Program-made: the position numbers and the translations under genes
Notes under the pieces: model-generated
The model's input: the letters and a program-made list of their open reading frames with translations, nothing else
What the model was told of the DNA's origin: nothing
The model's database searches: none
Origin: Methanobrevibacter sp.
GTDB lineage: Archaea; Methanobacteriota; Methanobacteria; Methanobacteriales; Methanobacteriaceae
Reading direction: 5' to 3'
Assembly: GCF_017427765.1 (NCBI RefSeq)
Contig: NZ_JAFRSC010000034.1
Coordinates: 1-64,000 of the forward strand
DNA length: 64,000 nt
Part shown: positions 26,194 through 35,500 of the stretch, in pieces
Position numbering within the stretch: position 1 is the first letter of the stretch
Layout of the letters: each line of letters starts with the position of its first letter

Positions 26194-26205
26194 TTTTAAC
26201 ACTTT

Positions 26206-26793
26206 CTAAAGTCCGTAATACCATGTCACGATTCTTGGAGTAATGTGTCCTTCAATTATTGCTGCAACAGCTAAAAGAACAATCATTATTATAATAATTA
26301 CTGCAATATCTTTAATGAAAACTTTATTCTCACTGAGTGTATCTCTAAGATTTCTGTTTTTGATGATCTTTATTTCCAGCTGTGTTATTTTAAATGCGGC
26401 TGCAAGTGCCAGTGCTCCTGCTAAATATTCAATTATTGCATGTGGGAGTATGCTTGATGCGGCAAACGCCAAATCCACTCCAAAAGGAGTTCCTATCATA
26501 ACTCCATTAAATATCACTGAAATAACTGATATTATTGAAAATAAAATTCCTCCAATAATTATGATCAAATCAGCAGTTAGGTTATGGATAAAAAGAAATA
26601 GGGAACTTGTTTCAACAGTTTCGCCGTCGTTGGACTGGAGTGTCCTTAAATTATCAGATATCTGATTGTATTTTCCTTCACCATTAATAAATCCGATGCC
26701 GGCACCAACAACTGCTGATCCAAGCATTATTAGAACTGTAATTAATATTATTTTCTTGTTTCTTTTAAAAAATCCGTCTTCAATAAGTTTCAT
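26206..26793 (-). CDS. Stage II sporulation protein M (SpoIIM)-family membrane protein
   Basis: 195 residues, five or six membrane helices. The family core is visible in FNGVMIGTPFGVDLAFAAS and SILPHAIIEYLAGALALAAAFKI, the PH...E motif of the SpoIIM/DUF95 family. Archaeal members exist in organisms that do not sporulate; their role is unknown but is probably in membrane or envelope remodelling. It is the first gene of a short minus-strand operon with the channel-like protein and the tail-anchored protein. Confidence 0.8.
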   Translation of the reverse strand: MKLIEDGFFKRNKKIILITVLIMLGSAVVGAGIGFINGEGKYNQISDNLRTLQSNDGETVETSSLFLFIHNLTADLIIIIGGILFSIISVISVIFNGVMIGTPFGVDLAFAASSILPHAIIEYLAGALALAAAFKITQLEIKIIKNRNLRDTLSENKVFIKDIAVIIIIMIVLLAVAAIIEGHITPRIVTWYYGL

Positions 26794-27000
26794 ATTAATA
26801 TTTAATGTTGTTTTATTATATAATTTTTAGGTATGAATACTGCAGATTTTCTAAAATCATTCATGTTTTATTCTTCGGTGTTTTCTTTTTCTTTTTGTTT
26901 TTCTTTAAGGTTTTCAATTCCGATAATCAAGATTTTTCCTCCTTTTCAATTATTGAAAGTAACATGTCTAAATTACTGTTGGTTGTTATACCATATAAAT

Positions 27001-27018
27001 ATTTAGGTATACCTAAAT
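27001..27018. promoter_or_regulatory. Perfect 18-bp palindrome, candidate operator
   Basis: ATTTAGGTATACCTAAAT is a perfect inverted repeat, 14 bases upstream of a BoxA-like TATTTAAAAA (27032-27041) and 46 bases before the ATG of the next gene. Position and symmetry suit a dimeric transcription factor. The rest of 26794-27063 is AT-rich and holds no gene I can support. Confidence 0.5.
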
Positions 27019-27063
27019 TTTATTAGCCAATCTATTTAAAAAATTATCAACAAACTATATTCA

Positions 27064-27999
27064 ATGAGCAGAAAATACATCCGGGAGAATAAAAACTCAT
27101 ATACAATTGTTAAAAACTCCAAAACATATGCAAAAATCAATAATTTGGATGATGCAATTTTTATACGGGATTTTTTAGTAAATAACGATTGGGATTTGGA
27201 TAGGACACCTCAAATTATAAAAAACAATGATGATTATCTGGTTTTAAGTGTTCTGGATGAAAAAATTCATATTCTTGCAAAATATAAAACCGAACCGGAC
27301 CTTGAAACTGTTGAGAAACTCACAAAAAAGCATAAAAGAAACCCGAACAACTCAAAATATGGTCTCAATATAACACGGATCTTTTCCACATTCATAATCA
27401 AAAAGCAGATTGCAGGTGACGATTACATATTCGGATATTATGACAATCTTGAAGATGCCGAGTTTGTTCGAAATTTCCTTCTCGATAACAGCTGGAACGT
27501 CAATGAATTCGGGACGATTAACTTCTGCGGTGAGACAAACACATATAAAGTCGTAAAAGTGATTGACGATAAGGTATACGTTCTTGATTCATTTGAAGAT
27601 GAGAATATTGATTTGGATAAAACTTACCAGGAGTTTTTAGCAAAAATCTCCAAGCACAAATACGGTCTTGCCAGCTATCCCCATCTTGATTTGCTGGTCG
27701 ATGACATTGAAGGACTGGAAGATGAACTGGGGGTAAAGGCAGCTGATGAGGTATGGTCCTTTGATAATATTTCAGATGAAAAATCGGCTTTAAAAGATAT
27801 TGTCTTTACATTGACTCCATTTGAAAAAAGCATTTATGATTCAATAGATGAAAAAACATCTTTTGAGGATATTAAACGGTCAATGATAAGATACAGGTCC
27901 AAAAACTTCGAAAAGAAGATTGAAAGGAATTTGGATAATTTAATCGATAAAAACCTGATTGAAAAGGTTGACGGCCATTACGAAAAAACAAAATTATAA
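27064..27999 (+). CDS. Protein with two AP2-like repeats and a winged-helix-like C-terminus
   Basis: 311 residues. Two repeats of about 75 residues are visible: YAKINNLDDAIFIRDFLVNN with DWDLD (residues 22-45) and FGYYDNLEDAEFVRNFLLDN with SWNVNE (about 121-146). This aromatic-loop-then-helix pattern (xxFdtleeAixxRDxLxxxxW) recalls AP2-like DNA-binding modules found in methanobrevibacter and phage integrases. The C-terminal 70 residues (LTPFEKSIYDSIDEKTSFED through NLIEKVDGHYEK) look like a winged helix. There is no ribosome-binding site, and a BoxA about 25 bases upstream suggests a leaderless mRNA. It is probably a DNA-binding regulator, possibly autoregulated through the upstream palindrome. 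Confidence 0.55.
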   Translation: MSRKYIRENKNSYTIVKNSKTYAKINNLDDAIFIRDFLVNNDWDLDRTPQIIKNNDDYLVLSVLDEKIHILAKYKTEPDLETVEKLTKKHKRNPNNSKYGLNITRIFSTFIIKKQIAGDDYIFGYYDNLEDAEFVRNFLLDNSWNVNEFGTINFCGETNTYKVVKVIDDKVYVLDSFEDENIDLDKTYQEFLAKISKHKYGLASYPHLDLLVDDIEGLEDELGVKAADEVWSFDNISDEKSALKDIVFTLTPFEKSIYDSIDEKTSFEDIKRSMIRYRSKNFEKKIERNLDNLIDKNLIEKVDGHYEKTKL

Positions 28000-28025
28000 A
28001 TATTTTTTAAATCTAATATGTTATT

Positions 28026-28091
28026 GTATTTGCATTGCAAATACTTAGTTCTTTTTTGGTTTGAACTATGGGAAATTCCTAGGAATTTCCC
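28026..28091. terminator. Two palindromic hairpins between convergent genes
   Basis: GTATTTGC (28026-28033) pairs with GCAAATAC (28037-28044), and a 22-base perfect palindrome spans 28070-28091 with arms GGGAAATTCCT, followed by TTTTT. They lie between genes ending at 27999 and 28122 on opposite strands, so they probably terminate both. Confidence 0.6.
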
Positions 28092-28121
28092 TTTTTCAAA
28101 ACGCAAATTAAAAATATTTCT

Positions 28122-28310
28122 CTATTCTCTGTCGCTTAACAGTTCTCCAGCCACTCCAATACTTTCTTTTGGATAGGCCTGCACAAGTACAGTTATTGCT
28201 TCAATAGGCAAATCATAAGCCTCAGCAACAACTTCACTTACTTTTTTAACCATTTCTCTTTTTTTCTCTACACTGATTCCGTCATTTCCACCAATAGTTA
28301 CAACAGGCAT
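28122..28310 (-). CDS. 4-oxalocrotonate tautomerase-family protein
   Basis: 62 residues beginning MPVVTIGG, so the mature N-terminal Pro needed for catalysis in this family is present. The family pattern continues with REMVKKVSEVVAEAYDLPIEAITVLVQ and ESIGVAGELLSDRE. Members are small oligomeric enzymes that interconvert keto and enol forms; the substrate here is unknown. The start at 28310 is chosen for the Pro and for the GGTGATAAAA site; a longer frame from 28322 includes that site. Confidence 0.85.
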   Translation of the reverse strand: MPVVTIGGNDGISVEKKREMVKKVSEVVAEAYDLPIEAITVLVQAYPKESIGVAGELLSDRE

Positions 28311-28340
28311 TTTTATCACCATTTTATTATTTAATGAGCT

Positions 28341-29240
28341 TTATAATTGATTAATTTCGTCAATGCTTAACCCAGTTGCCTGGGATAATTCTTCAATGTC
28401 AATTTTATCTTTAAACGCTTTTGCAATTTCTTGCATGCTTTCTTTTCTACCTTTTTCTATTCCTTTTTCCATTCCTTTTTCCATTCCTTTAGCTTCACCT
28501 TCCATTTTTGCTTCTGAAATCACTTTCTTGTTTACTTCATCAATCGCTCGCTGGATGGTACTTAATGCTTGTGGTGTCATTTTTATCTCCTTTTTAATAT
28601 CCTGTTTTTCTTTTTCTGTAAGTAAATTATCAATTTCAAGTTTTACAACTGATTCAATGAATTCAAATCTACTTTCATCAAACAATTCTTTCTTTTTAAG
28701 AAGTTTGCATAATCCTTTAAGCTTTTGCGCTTTGTTTTTACAGTCTGAAACAATGCACATTATCATTAATGTGATTTCCTCACTTGCTGTTAGTCTTTTT
28801 TCTGATTTTACTTTTATATTAATTTTTTCCATTATCTCATCAAAATCAATGTCTCCCAAATAGAAATATTGTGGATTAAAACATTTTGTTTTCCCTATTC
28901 TTTTGATTTCTTCTGGATTTTTCCTATGGCCGAAGTTAATAATTACTGTTTCTGTTAATGTTTGATATCTGACCTCTACAAGAATATTATATCCGAAAAA
29001 TCGCTCCAAATCATTAGATGTCGCTTTTGGATATTGAAATTCAAAATTATGGATTGTACCATCATTCAGTTCACATAAAAAATCCAGATATAATTTTTTT
29101 CCTTTAATCGTTGTTATTTCTGTTTTCAGTTCTTTTTTCAGCTCTCCTTTGATGCCTATGTATCTTAAAAAATCATTTCCATAGACTGTCGCAATTATTT
29201 TCATAATCACGTCAAAAATGTCATGGATATCACGGCTCAT
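28341..29240 (-). CDS. Rpn-like PD-(D/E)XK nuclease family protein
   Basis: 299 residues related to the Rpn/PF12784 recombination-promoting nuclease or transposase-like family. The nuclease core shows Asp53 in YLDFLCEL and Glu67-Phe-Gln69 in HNFEFQYPKA, the D...ExQ variant of the PD-(D/E)XK motif. FERFFGYNILVEVRYQTL-like sequence follows (here LERFFGYNILVEVRYQTL). The C-terminal region has tandem GMEKG/GIEKG hexapeptide units (about residues 252-266) and ends in a small helical motif. GGTGAAAAA precedes the ATG. In Escherichia coli Rpn proteins promote recombination and can act in defence; the role here is not shown. Confidence 0.75.
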   Translation of the reverse strand: MSRDIHDIFDVIMKIIATVYGNDFLRYIGIKGELKKELKTEITTIKGKKLYLDFLCELNDGTIHNFEFQYPKATSNDLERFFGYNILVEVRYQTLTETVIINFGHRKNPEEIKRIGKTKCFNPQYFYLGDIDFDEIMEKINIKVKSEKRLTASEEITLMIMCIVSDCKNKAQKLKGLCKLLKKKELFDESRFEFIESVVKLEIDNLLTEKEKQDIKKEIKMTPQALSTIQRAIDEVNKKVISEAKMEGEAKGMEKGMEKGIEKGRKESMQEIAKAFKDKIDIEELSQATGLSIDEINQL

Positions 29241-29443
29241 TTTTTCACCAAAGTATTTTTTTAGCTAGCTAATTAACTAAAACAAAACATGTTCATGATT
29301 ATTAATTTAATCAACCGATAATATATAATTTTTCTTGTAAATAAAAGCAATTTAACAGAGTAAAAGCAATATTGATGTCATTTAATGGTTTAAATATCTA
29401 TTTATAGTATAATTATTAAAAATGTATATAAGGATTTGATATT

Positions 29444-29902
29444 ATGCTTGGTGAAGAAGAACTAGTTAAGCTGTTTCCAGATTTCGCTGATTTGGTGCAA
29501 CCTTCCGGAATTGATTTGGAACTTGATAAAATTTATATACAAACATCTTCAGGCTCACTCATTGACAATGAAAAGAATTTGCCTGAAATTGAAGAACTTG
29601 AAGGTGATGTCTACACCCTAAAACCTCATACTGCATATCTGGCAAGCATCAAAAGGAAAATTAAAATACCTAAAGGCTATACCATGCTTTATCTTCCACG
29701 CTCAACACTTCTAAGGTCATTCGTTTCTGTTCAGACCGCAGTGGGGGATCCGGGCTTTTATGGAACATTAATGTTTATGATTTACAATCACGGCGAGTTT
29801 GAATATAAAATCAAGTCAGGTGACAGGATAGCTCAGGCAGTGGTTTTTGACGTTGAAGGCTCAGGAGAATATGACGGCTCTTATCAGGAGGCAGAAGAGT
29901 GA
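29444..29902 (+). CDS. dut: Deoxyuridine 5'-triphosphate nucleotidohydrolase (dUTPase)
   Basis: 152 residues of the dUTPase/dCTP deaminase superfamily. It lowers dUTP and supplies dUMP for thymidylate synthesis. Motifs seen are QPSGIDLEL (residues 19-27), YLPRSTLLRSF (the RSS/RST substrate-binding motif), AVGDPGFYGTL (the DxGYxG motif) and KSGDRIAQAVVF. Length and order match archaeal dUTPases in which the deaminase glutamate is lacking, though a dCTP deaminase activity cannot be excluded. Its stop overlaps the GTG start of the next gene. Confidence 0.85.
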   Translation: MLGEEELVKLFPDFADLVQPSGIDLELDKIYIQTSSGSLIDNEKNLPEIEELEGDVYTLKPHTAYLASIKRKIKIPKGYTMLYLPRSTLLRSFVSVQTAVGDPGFYGTLMFMIYNHGEFEYKIKSGDRIAQAVVFDVEGSGEYDGSYQEAEE

Positions 29903-31431
29903 ACGTAGCCGATAAATTTGTTGAAATCCTTGAGGAGGAAGGTATTGAACATGTTTTCGGAATACCTGGTGAGCAGATAATGCCTCTTTACAGGGCACTT
30001 TCCGCTTCAGGAATTGACCACATCCTCACACGCCACGAACAGGCTGCTGCCCATGCCGCTGACGGATATACTCGCTCAAGCGGTAAAATTGGCGTTTGCA
30101 TTGCAACTGCATCTCCCGGCGCGCTGAACTTTACAATGGCTCTTGCAACTGCATTCAAGGACAACGTTCCTATTCTTGTAATCACAGGAGATAATGAGCT
30201 TAAATACAGAAACACGGATCATTTCCAGACACTGCCTCAAGTGGAAATATTTAAAAACATCACAAGAGCATCATACAATCCTTTAAACGGGACTGAAGCA
30301 ATGTACGTTTTAAGGGCATCCATATTCGAGCTTAAAAACAATCCTAAAGGCCCGATTCATATTAACCTGTCTAAAGATGTTCTGCTTGAAGAGGAATTCA
30401 AGGATTTCGATTTGTGCTATCTGTGTGAGGATGACCTATCAAATATCTCAAAAGCACAGGAGCTTATTGATTCATCCAAAAGGCCGTTATTAATATTGGG
30501 TGCAGGTGCAATAAGCGAAAAAAATACTATAGAAACTATTTTAGATAAATTTCACATTCCGGTTACCACAACGTTTCACGCCAAGGGAATAATATCTGAA
30601 GAAAACGAACTGAACCTTGGAATGGTTGGAATCAGGCAGACTCCAAGGGCAAAATACGCTTTTGAAAATGCCGACTGCATCATTGCATTGGGCTTAAAAG
30701 CCAGTGAAAGGACACTGCCTAAAATTCCAAACAATCTGATTCATGTAAACATCAACAGGGATGTTCTGGTTGGTGATTATCCGATTCATGGTAAAGTTTC
30801 AGACTTTTTAGCTGAAATAAACTTCAGGCATACTGAATGGATTGGCGAAATATTAAAGATAGATGATGCTTTGGAAATTGAAGGACTCGATAAGGACAGG
30901 TCTCCTCAAGCAGCCATCAAAAGGATATTGGAAAGATTTCCCGACAATATTGTCGTATCCGACGCCGGAAGCCACACCACATGGACAACGTTGCTTAAAA
31001 AATCCCTAAAGCCAAGACAGCTTCTCTTTTCAGGAGGACTTGCGCCGATGGGTTACGGCCTGCCTGCAGCTATCGGAGCAAGCATTGCAACCGGTGAGAA
31101 AGTTATCTTAATAAATGGAGACGGCGATTTTCAGATGAACCTTCAGGAACTTGCAACATTAAGGCAAAATAACCTGGATGTCATTGTTTTCATTTTAAAC
31201 AACTCTGAATACGGCATTATAAGGCAATGGCAGGAACAGTTCTATGGCATGAAGCCATATCAGGTAAAACTGGAAAACCCTGACTTTATAAAACTGGCTT
31301 CAAGCTATTCAGTTGATGGCGTGCGCATTGATAATCTCCAGGATTTGGATTATCTGCTTGAAAAAGACCTCACAGGACCTCTTGTAGTTGAAATCATTGT
31401 TGAAAGTGAGGATATTCCTCTTCCTGAGTAA
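29899..31431 (+). CDS. Thiamine diphosphate enzyme, acetolactate synthase large-subunit-like
   Basis: 510 residues with the three-domain ThDP-enzyme plan: an N-terminal PYR domain with the catalytic Glu in RHEQAAAHAADGY (about residues 48-60) and ATASPGALNF, a central domain (about 190-320) and a C-terminal PP domain with the ThDP/metal motif GDGDFQMN...LNNSEYG near 413-442. It resembles IlvB but is shorter than the usual 550-590 residues, and methanogens usually encode a separate bona fide IlvB with an adjacent IlvN. None is adjacent here, so the substrate is open. GTG start overlapping dut. Confidence 0.8.
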   Translation: MNVADKFVEILEEEGIEHVFGIPGEQIMPLYRALSASGIDHILTRHEQAAAHAADGYTRSSGKIGVCIATASPGALNFTMALATAFKDNVPILVITGDNELKYRNTDHFQTLPQVEIFKNITRASYNPLNGTEAMYVLRASIFELKNNPKGPIHINLSKDVLLEEEFKDFDLCYLCEDDLSNISKAQELIDSSKRPLLILGAGAISEKNTIETILDKFHIPVTTTFHAKGIISEENELNLGMVGIRQTPRAKYAFENADCIIALGLKASERTLPKIPNNLIHVNINRDVLVGDYPIHGKVSDFLAEINFRHTEWIGEILKIDDALEIEGLDKDRSPQAAIKRILERFPDNIVVSDAGSHTTWTTLLKKSLKPRQLLFSGGLAPMGYGLPAAIGASIATGEKVILINGDGDFQMNLQELATLRQNNLDVIVFILNNSEYGIIRQWQEQFYGMKPYQVKLENPDFIKLASSYSVDGVRIDNLQDLDYLLEKDLTGPLVVEIIVESEDIPLPE

Positions 31432-31498
31432 TGGCAGTTAAATTAAATAATAGTTATTACAGATATTGTATTATCGGTTTACAACCCAGGTGATTTAA

Positions 31499-32521
31499 AT
31501 GGGATTTTTTGATAAATTCAAAAAAAACAATAGTACTACAAATACTTCCAACAAAACAGACTATGCCGTTGAATTTAAAAAGGCTTTTGAAGCTCTTGAT
31601 ATTGACAAATGCCTGGAAATAGGCAAAAAATGGGAAGAAAACGACAAGGATGCCAATTATTTTTATGGCTCAACCATGCTGTTTTCGGCAAATACTCTTT
31701 TTACTCCGCAAATGCTTGCCGATTTGTACAGGGATGGTTTAAACACTCCAAATGTCACAAACAAAGAATTGGCTTCATGGTATAAGGACAATGCATTGGC
31801 ACTTCTTGAAAAAAGGGCAAATGAAATGGGATTAACTGTAGATCAGGTTTTAAACAGCACTCCGTCCCAACCGAATCCTGCACCTGCAAATGATGACAGT
31901 CTTCCTGATGAAATTGATTTTACAGTATTCAATCAGCGTACAAATGAGAATTTCACATTCCATCTAAAAAAGAATCAGTATAGTGAATATATTGCGGATT
32001 TGGATTCTACAAAGAACATATTCGATTATTGCTTTGGCGGAGACATAATAACAGTAACCTATTCGGTATATGACGACGGAAGCTATAAGGACCTTCCGGT
32101 TGACTATAACATAATGGATGCCGATTATGTTGAAAACGTGATGAGAAACGATCCGAGATTTAAAGCGCAGTACGATTTGACAGTAAAAATCGAAGGAAGC
32201 AGCTTCTATAAATCAGTTACAAGCAACACCCTGGAGAGAATTGACTTTTCAGGTGTTGAGGCAGATTTCAATGAAATCAAAAAACACATGCTGACTCATC
32301 TGTTTGACATGGACAATTCCCTGCTTGTCGATATAAGTGTCGGCGATGAAATCAAGGCAGATATCGCAAATGTGGACAATCCTTTCACTTCATTCCAGCA
32401 AAAATACGGAACATATGATTTAAAAATCAAAAAAATCGAATTCGTTTCACGCTTAAGCAAACCTGACGGAAGAAAAAACATTCCAATGACAAGCGCAATC
32501 AATGTATTTAAAGAATACTGA
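31499..32521 (+). CDS. Hypothetical protein, first of the MGF-type locus
   Basis: 340 residues, no signal peptide. The N-terminus MGFFDKFKKNN is an amphipathic, membrane-interacting type of sequence. Residues 20-110 look helical (TPR-like, with KAFEALDIDKCLEIGKKWEE and SWYKDNALALLEKRANEMG), a Pro/Asn linker follows near 123-133, and the C-terminal 200 residues are a beta-rich domain (FTVFNQRTNENFTFHLKKN, ITVTYSVYDDGSYKDLPVDY) I do not recognise. AGGTGATTTAA precedes the ATG. The next gene follows after 18 bases and begins with a similar N-terminus, so they are probably one operon. Confidence 0.7.
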   Translation: MGFFDKFKKNNSTTNTSNKTDYAVEFKKAFEALDIDKCLEIGKKWEENDKDANYFYGSTMLFSANTLFTPQMLADLYRDGLNTPNVTNKELASWYKDNALALLEKRANEMGLTVDQVLNSTPSQPNPAPANDDSLPDEIDFTVFNQRTNENFTFHLKKNQYSEYIADLDSTKNIFDYCFGGDIITVTYSVYDDGSYKDLPVDYNIMDADYVENVMRNDPRFKAQYDLTVKIEGSSFYKSVTSNTLERIDFSGVEADFNEIKKHMLTHLFDMDNSLLVDISVGDEIKADIANVDNPFTSFQQKYGTYDLKIKKIEFVSRLSKPDGRKNIPMTSAINVFKEY

Positions 32522-32539
32522 TTACCCAACGGTGATTTT

Positions 32540-35500
32540 GTGGGCTTTTTAAACAAGATTAAAAAGGCGATTCAGACTAAAGAAGAGGAGGATTTTCAAA
32601 AGCCTCCTAGTGAAAACGTCTCTTTTAAAGCGTCAGATTCATTCAGCGATTTGGACAGGCTAATTCATAGCGGCAGCCATGAAATTAATCTAACCGGAGA
32701 TATTATATTATCTGGCGATGAATCCGCTTTTTATCGTGACGGAATCCATATTGGCGTTGACAATCTGGTTATTGATGCAAACGGACATGCAATCGATGCA
32801 GGATTCAAGACACGCATTTTTAAAATAGGTGCCAACAATATCACATTTAAAAACGTCAAGTTTAAAAATGCAATATCTTCCGAATCCGGCGGAGCAATTT
32901 TCAACAATGGAATTTCTGTTAAATTTTTCAACTGCGAATTTACAGGCTGCAGTTCACAGACCGGAGGGGCCATTGCAAATTATCCTAACTATTCTATGGA
33001 ATTTGACAGCTGCAAGTTCTCCAACAACAAATCCTCAGGGCCTGCAGGCGCTATATTCAATGGCGGAAACATCACCATAAACAATTCAGAATTCATAAAT
33101 AATCAGGCAAAGGAAGGCGGAGCTATAAATACTCAAATCATGGCATCAGTGGAGATTGTCAATTCACAATTCATCGCAAATACTGCCTCAGGTGCCGGAG
33201 CAATATTTAGTGCTAGTGAAGTTAAAATCACATCTTCTGATTTTCAAAACAACACATCAACCCGTTCTGCCGGAGCCATTGCAAATGGTGGTGGAGGAAC
33301 ATTAACTGTTGAGGATTCCACTTTTTCAAACAACTCTGCTGAAACCGATGGAGGTGCAATACTTTCAGGATTCGGTGAAATTAAGATAATTAAATCCAAG
33401 TTCATCAAAAACTCCTCAAACGACACAGGAGGAGTTATAAAAAATATTGGTATTATAAATATTTGTGGCTCTGATTTTAAGGCCAATTCATCGGATAATA
33501 TCGGTGGAGCTATTTATAATGATAATGAAGCGACATTATCCGGATGCAGATTTGAAGATAACATTTCACAATCCCGGGGAGGTGCACTATACAACAGCGG
33601 CCCATTAACTGGAAATGAACTGATTTTCATTAACAACGCTTCAAAAGGCGGCGGGGCATTATATAGTGACAGGGATATGAGCCTTAAAGATTCCACATTT
33701 GAAAATAACGCTTCCAATATGGGGGCAGCGATAATGAATGACCGCTGCTCATCCGTTCTGGACAATGTTGAATTCATTAATAACGAATCAGACATGAGAA
33801 GTGTTGTTTACAATATGGGTGGTGAAATTAAAGCCGCTTCATGTAAATTTCTAAATCATGAGGTTAGCTATGAGCTAATCTATAATGAAAATGCCTCTTT
33901 AACGTTTATTGATTCTATTTTTGGGGATAATAAATCCAGATCCACAATATTTAATGACAAAAATTCAACGTTATCCATATTCGGCGGTGAATTTTCAAAA
34001 AACAGCTGTGAGATTTCAGTAATTGAAAATGAAAATCAAGTAGGTATTGACGAGTCTGCTTTTGACAGTAACGTCTCAGCTAAACAGTTCAGTGAAAATA
34101 TCTACAATAAGGGGCATCTGACCTTAACAAAACCCAAATTCAAAACACTTAACCAAAACAAATGCATATTAAACGAAAACCATATTGATGTTAAAAAGAT
34201 AATGAGGGAAGAAATCGAAGATAACATCCAAAATCTGGGTGAAGTCGAGTATTTCATGGAATCTGAAGACAAACAAAACGGATTTGAACTGCTTGATGAT
34301 TTAATACGTAACAGTAACACTCTGGAGATTAATCTGGCGGAAAACATTCAACTTAAAAATAATGAACGCGAATTTTATGAAGGCGGAATAGAATTAGACA
34401 GAGATAATCTAATAATTAATGGAAACGACCATATCATTGATGCAAACTCCAACTCACGTATTTTTTACATAACCGGTAGGGATATCACGCTTAAAAATAT
34501 CATATTCAAAAACGGTTCGTTTTTAACCCAAGCAGAGAGAAACGCTTCAGGCGGCGGAGCCATTAAAATAGTTAAAGATGCTTCGCTAAAGCTTGAAAAC
34601 TGCAAATTTCTGGACAATTCGTCTGAGGATTATGGCGGTGCAATTCTAAACAACGGTATTTTAAATTGTGAAAATACAGAATTTGAAAACAATCTTTGCG
34701 ATTCATTTGGCGGCGCTGTATTTAACAGAAATATATTTATCAGCAAAAATGACCAGTTTAAAGACAATAAATCTGAAATTGCAGGGGCAATTTACAATTG
34801 CGGAGATCTGACTGTTCGAAATATCACACAACAAGGCAATAACTCTAACATTTCATATCCTATTTTCAACAATAACATCATGAAATCTTTCGATAATCCT
34901 GAAAACATTATTTATAATATTGGTAGCCTTAATAAGGAAGATATGGTTGCTAAATCCTTCACATATCTCAACGGCCAAATTTCCTCATCAGATAATATAG
35001 CTTTAGACACAGACATTGTCTTTGACTATAAAAGCGATTTGGAATTTAAGGAAGGATTGCTGATTGAAAAAGACTTAATTATCAATGGAAACGGATTTTC
35101 AATCGATGCAGCAGGCATTGCATCATTTTTCAACATTAAAAACCCGGAAAATGAAGTCACATTTAAAAATATATCCTTTAAAAATGCATTTTCACATAAA
35201 CTGCCAATATTTGACAACAAGGGTTTAATCAGATTTGAAAACTGCAGATTCATCAGCAATAAACTGGCTGATGACGCTCACTTTATCAAAAACGATAAAT
35301 CCCTAAAAATCATAAACTCAGTCTTTTCCAATAACTCATCTAAAAAAGGATCCATTATCCACAACAACAAATCAGTTGAAATAACCGGTTGTGAATTCCT
35401 AATCAATGAAACCGGCGTGAATTTCGGAATCATATATAATTTCCATGACGCAAAACTGGATAATTTGAGTTTCAATACAAACTATTCAAAGGATTATATT

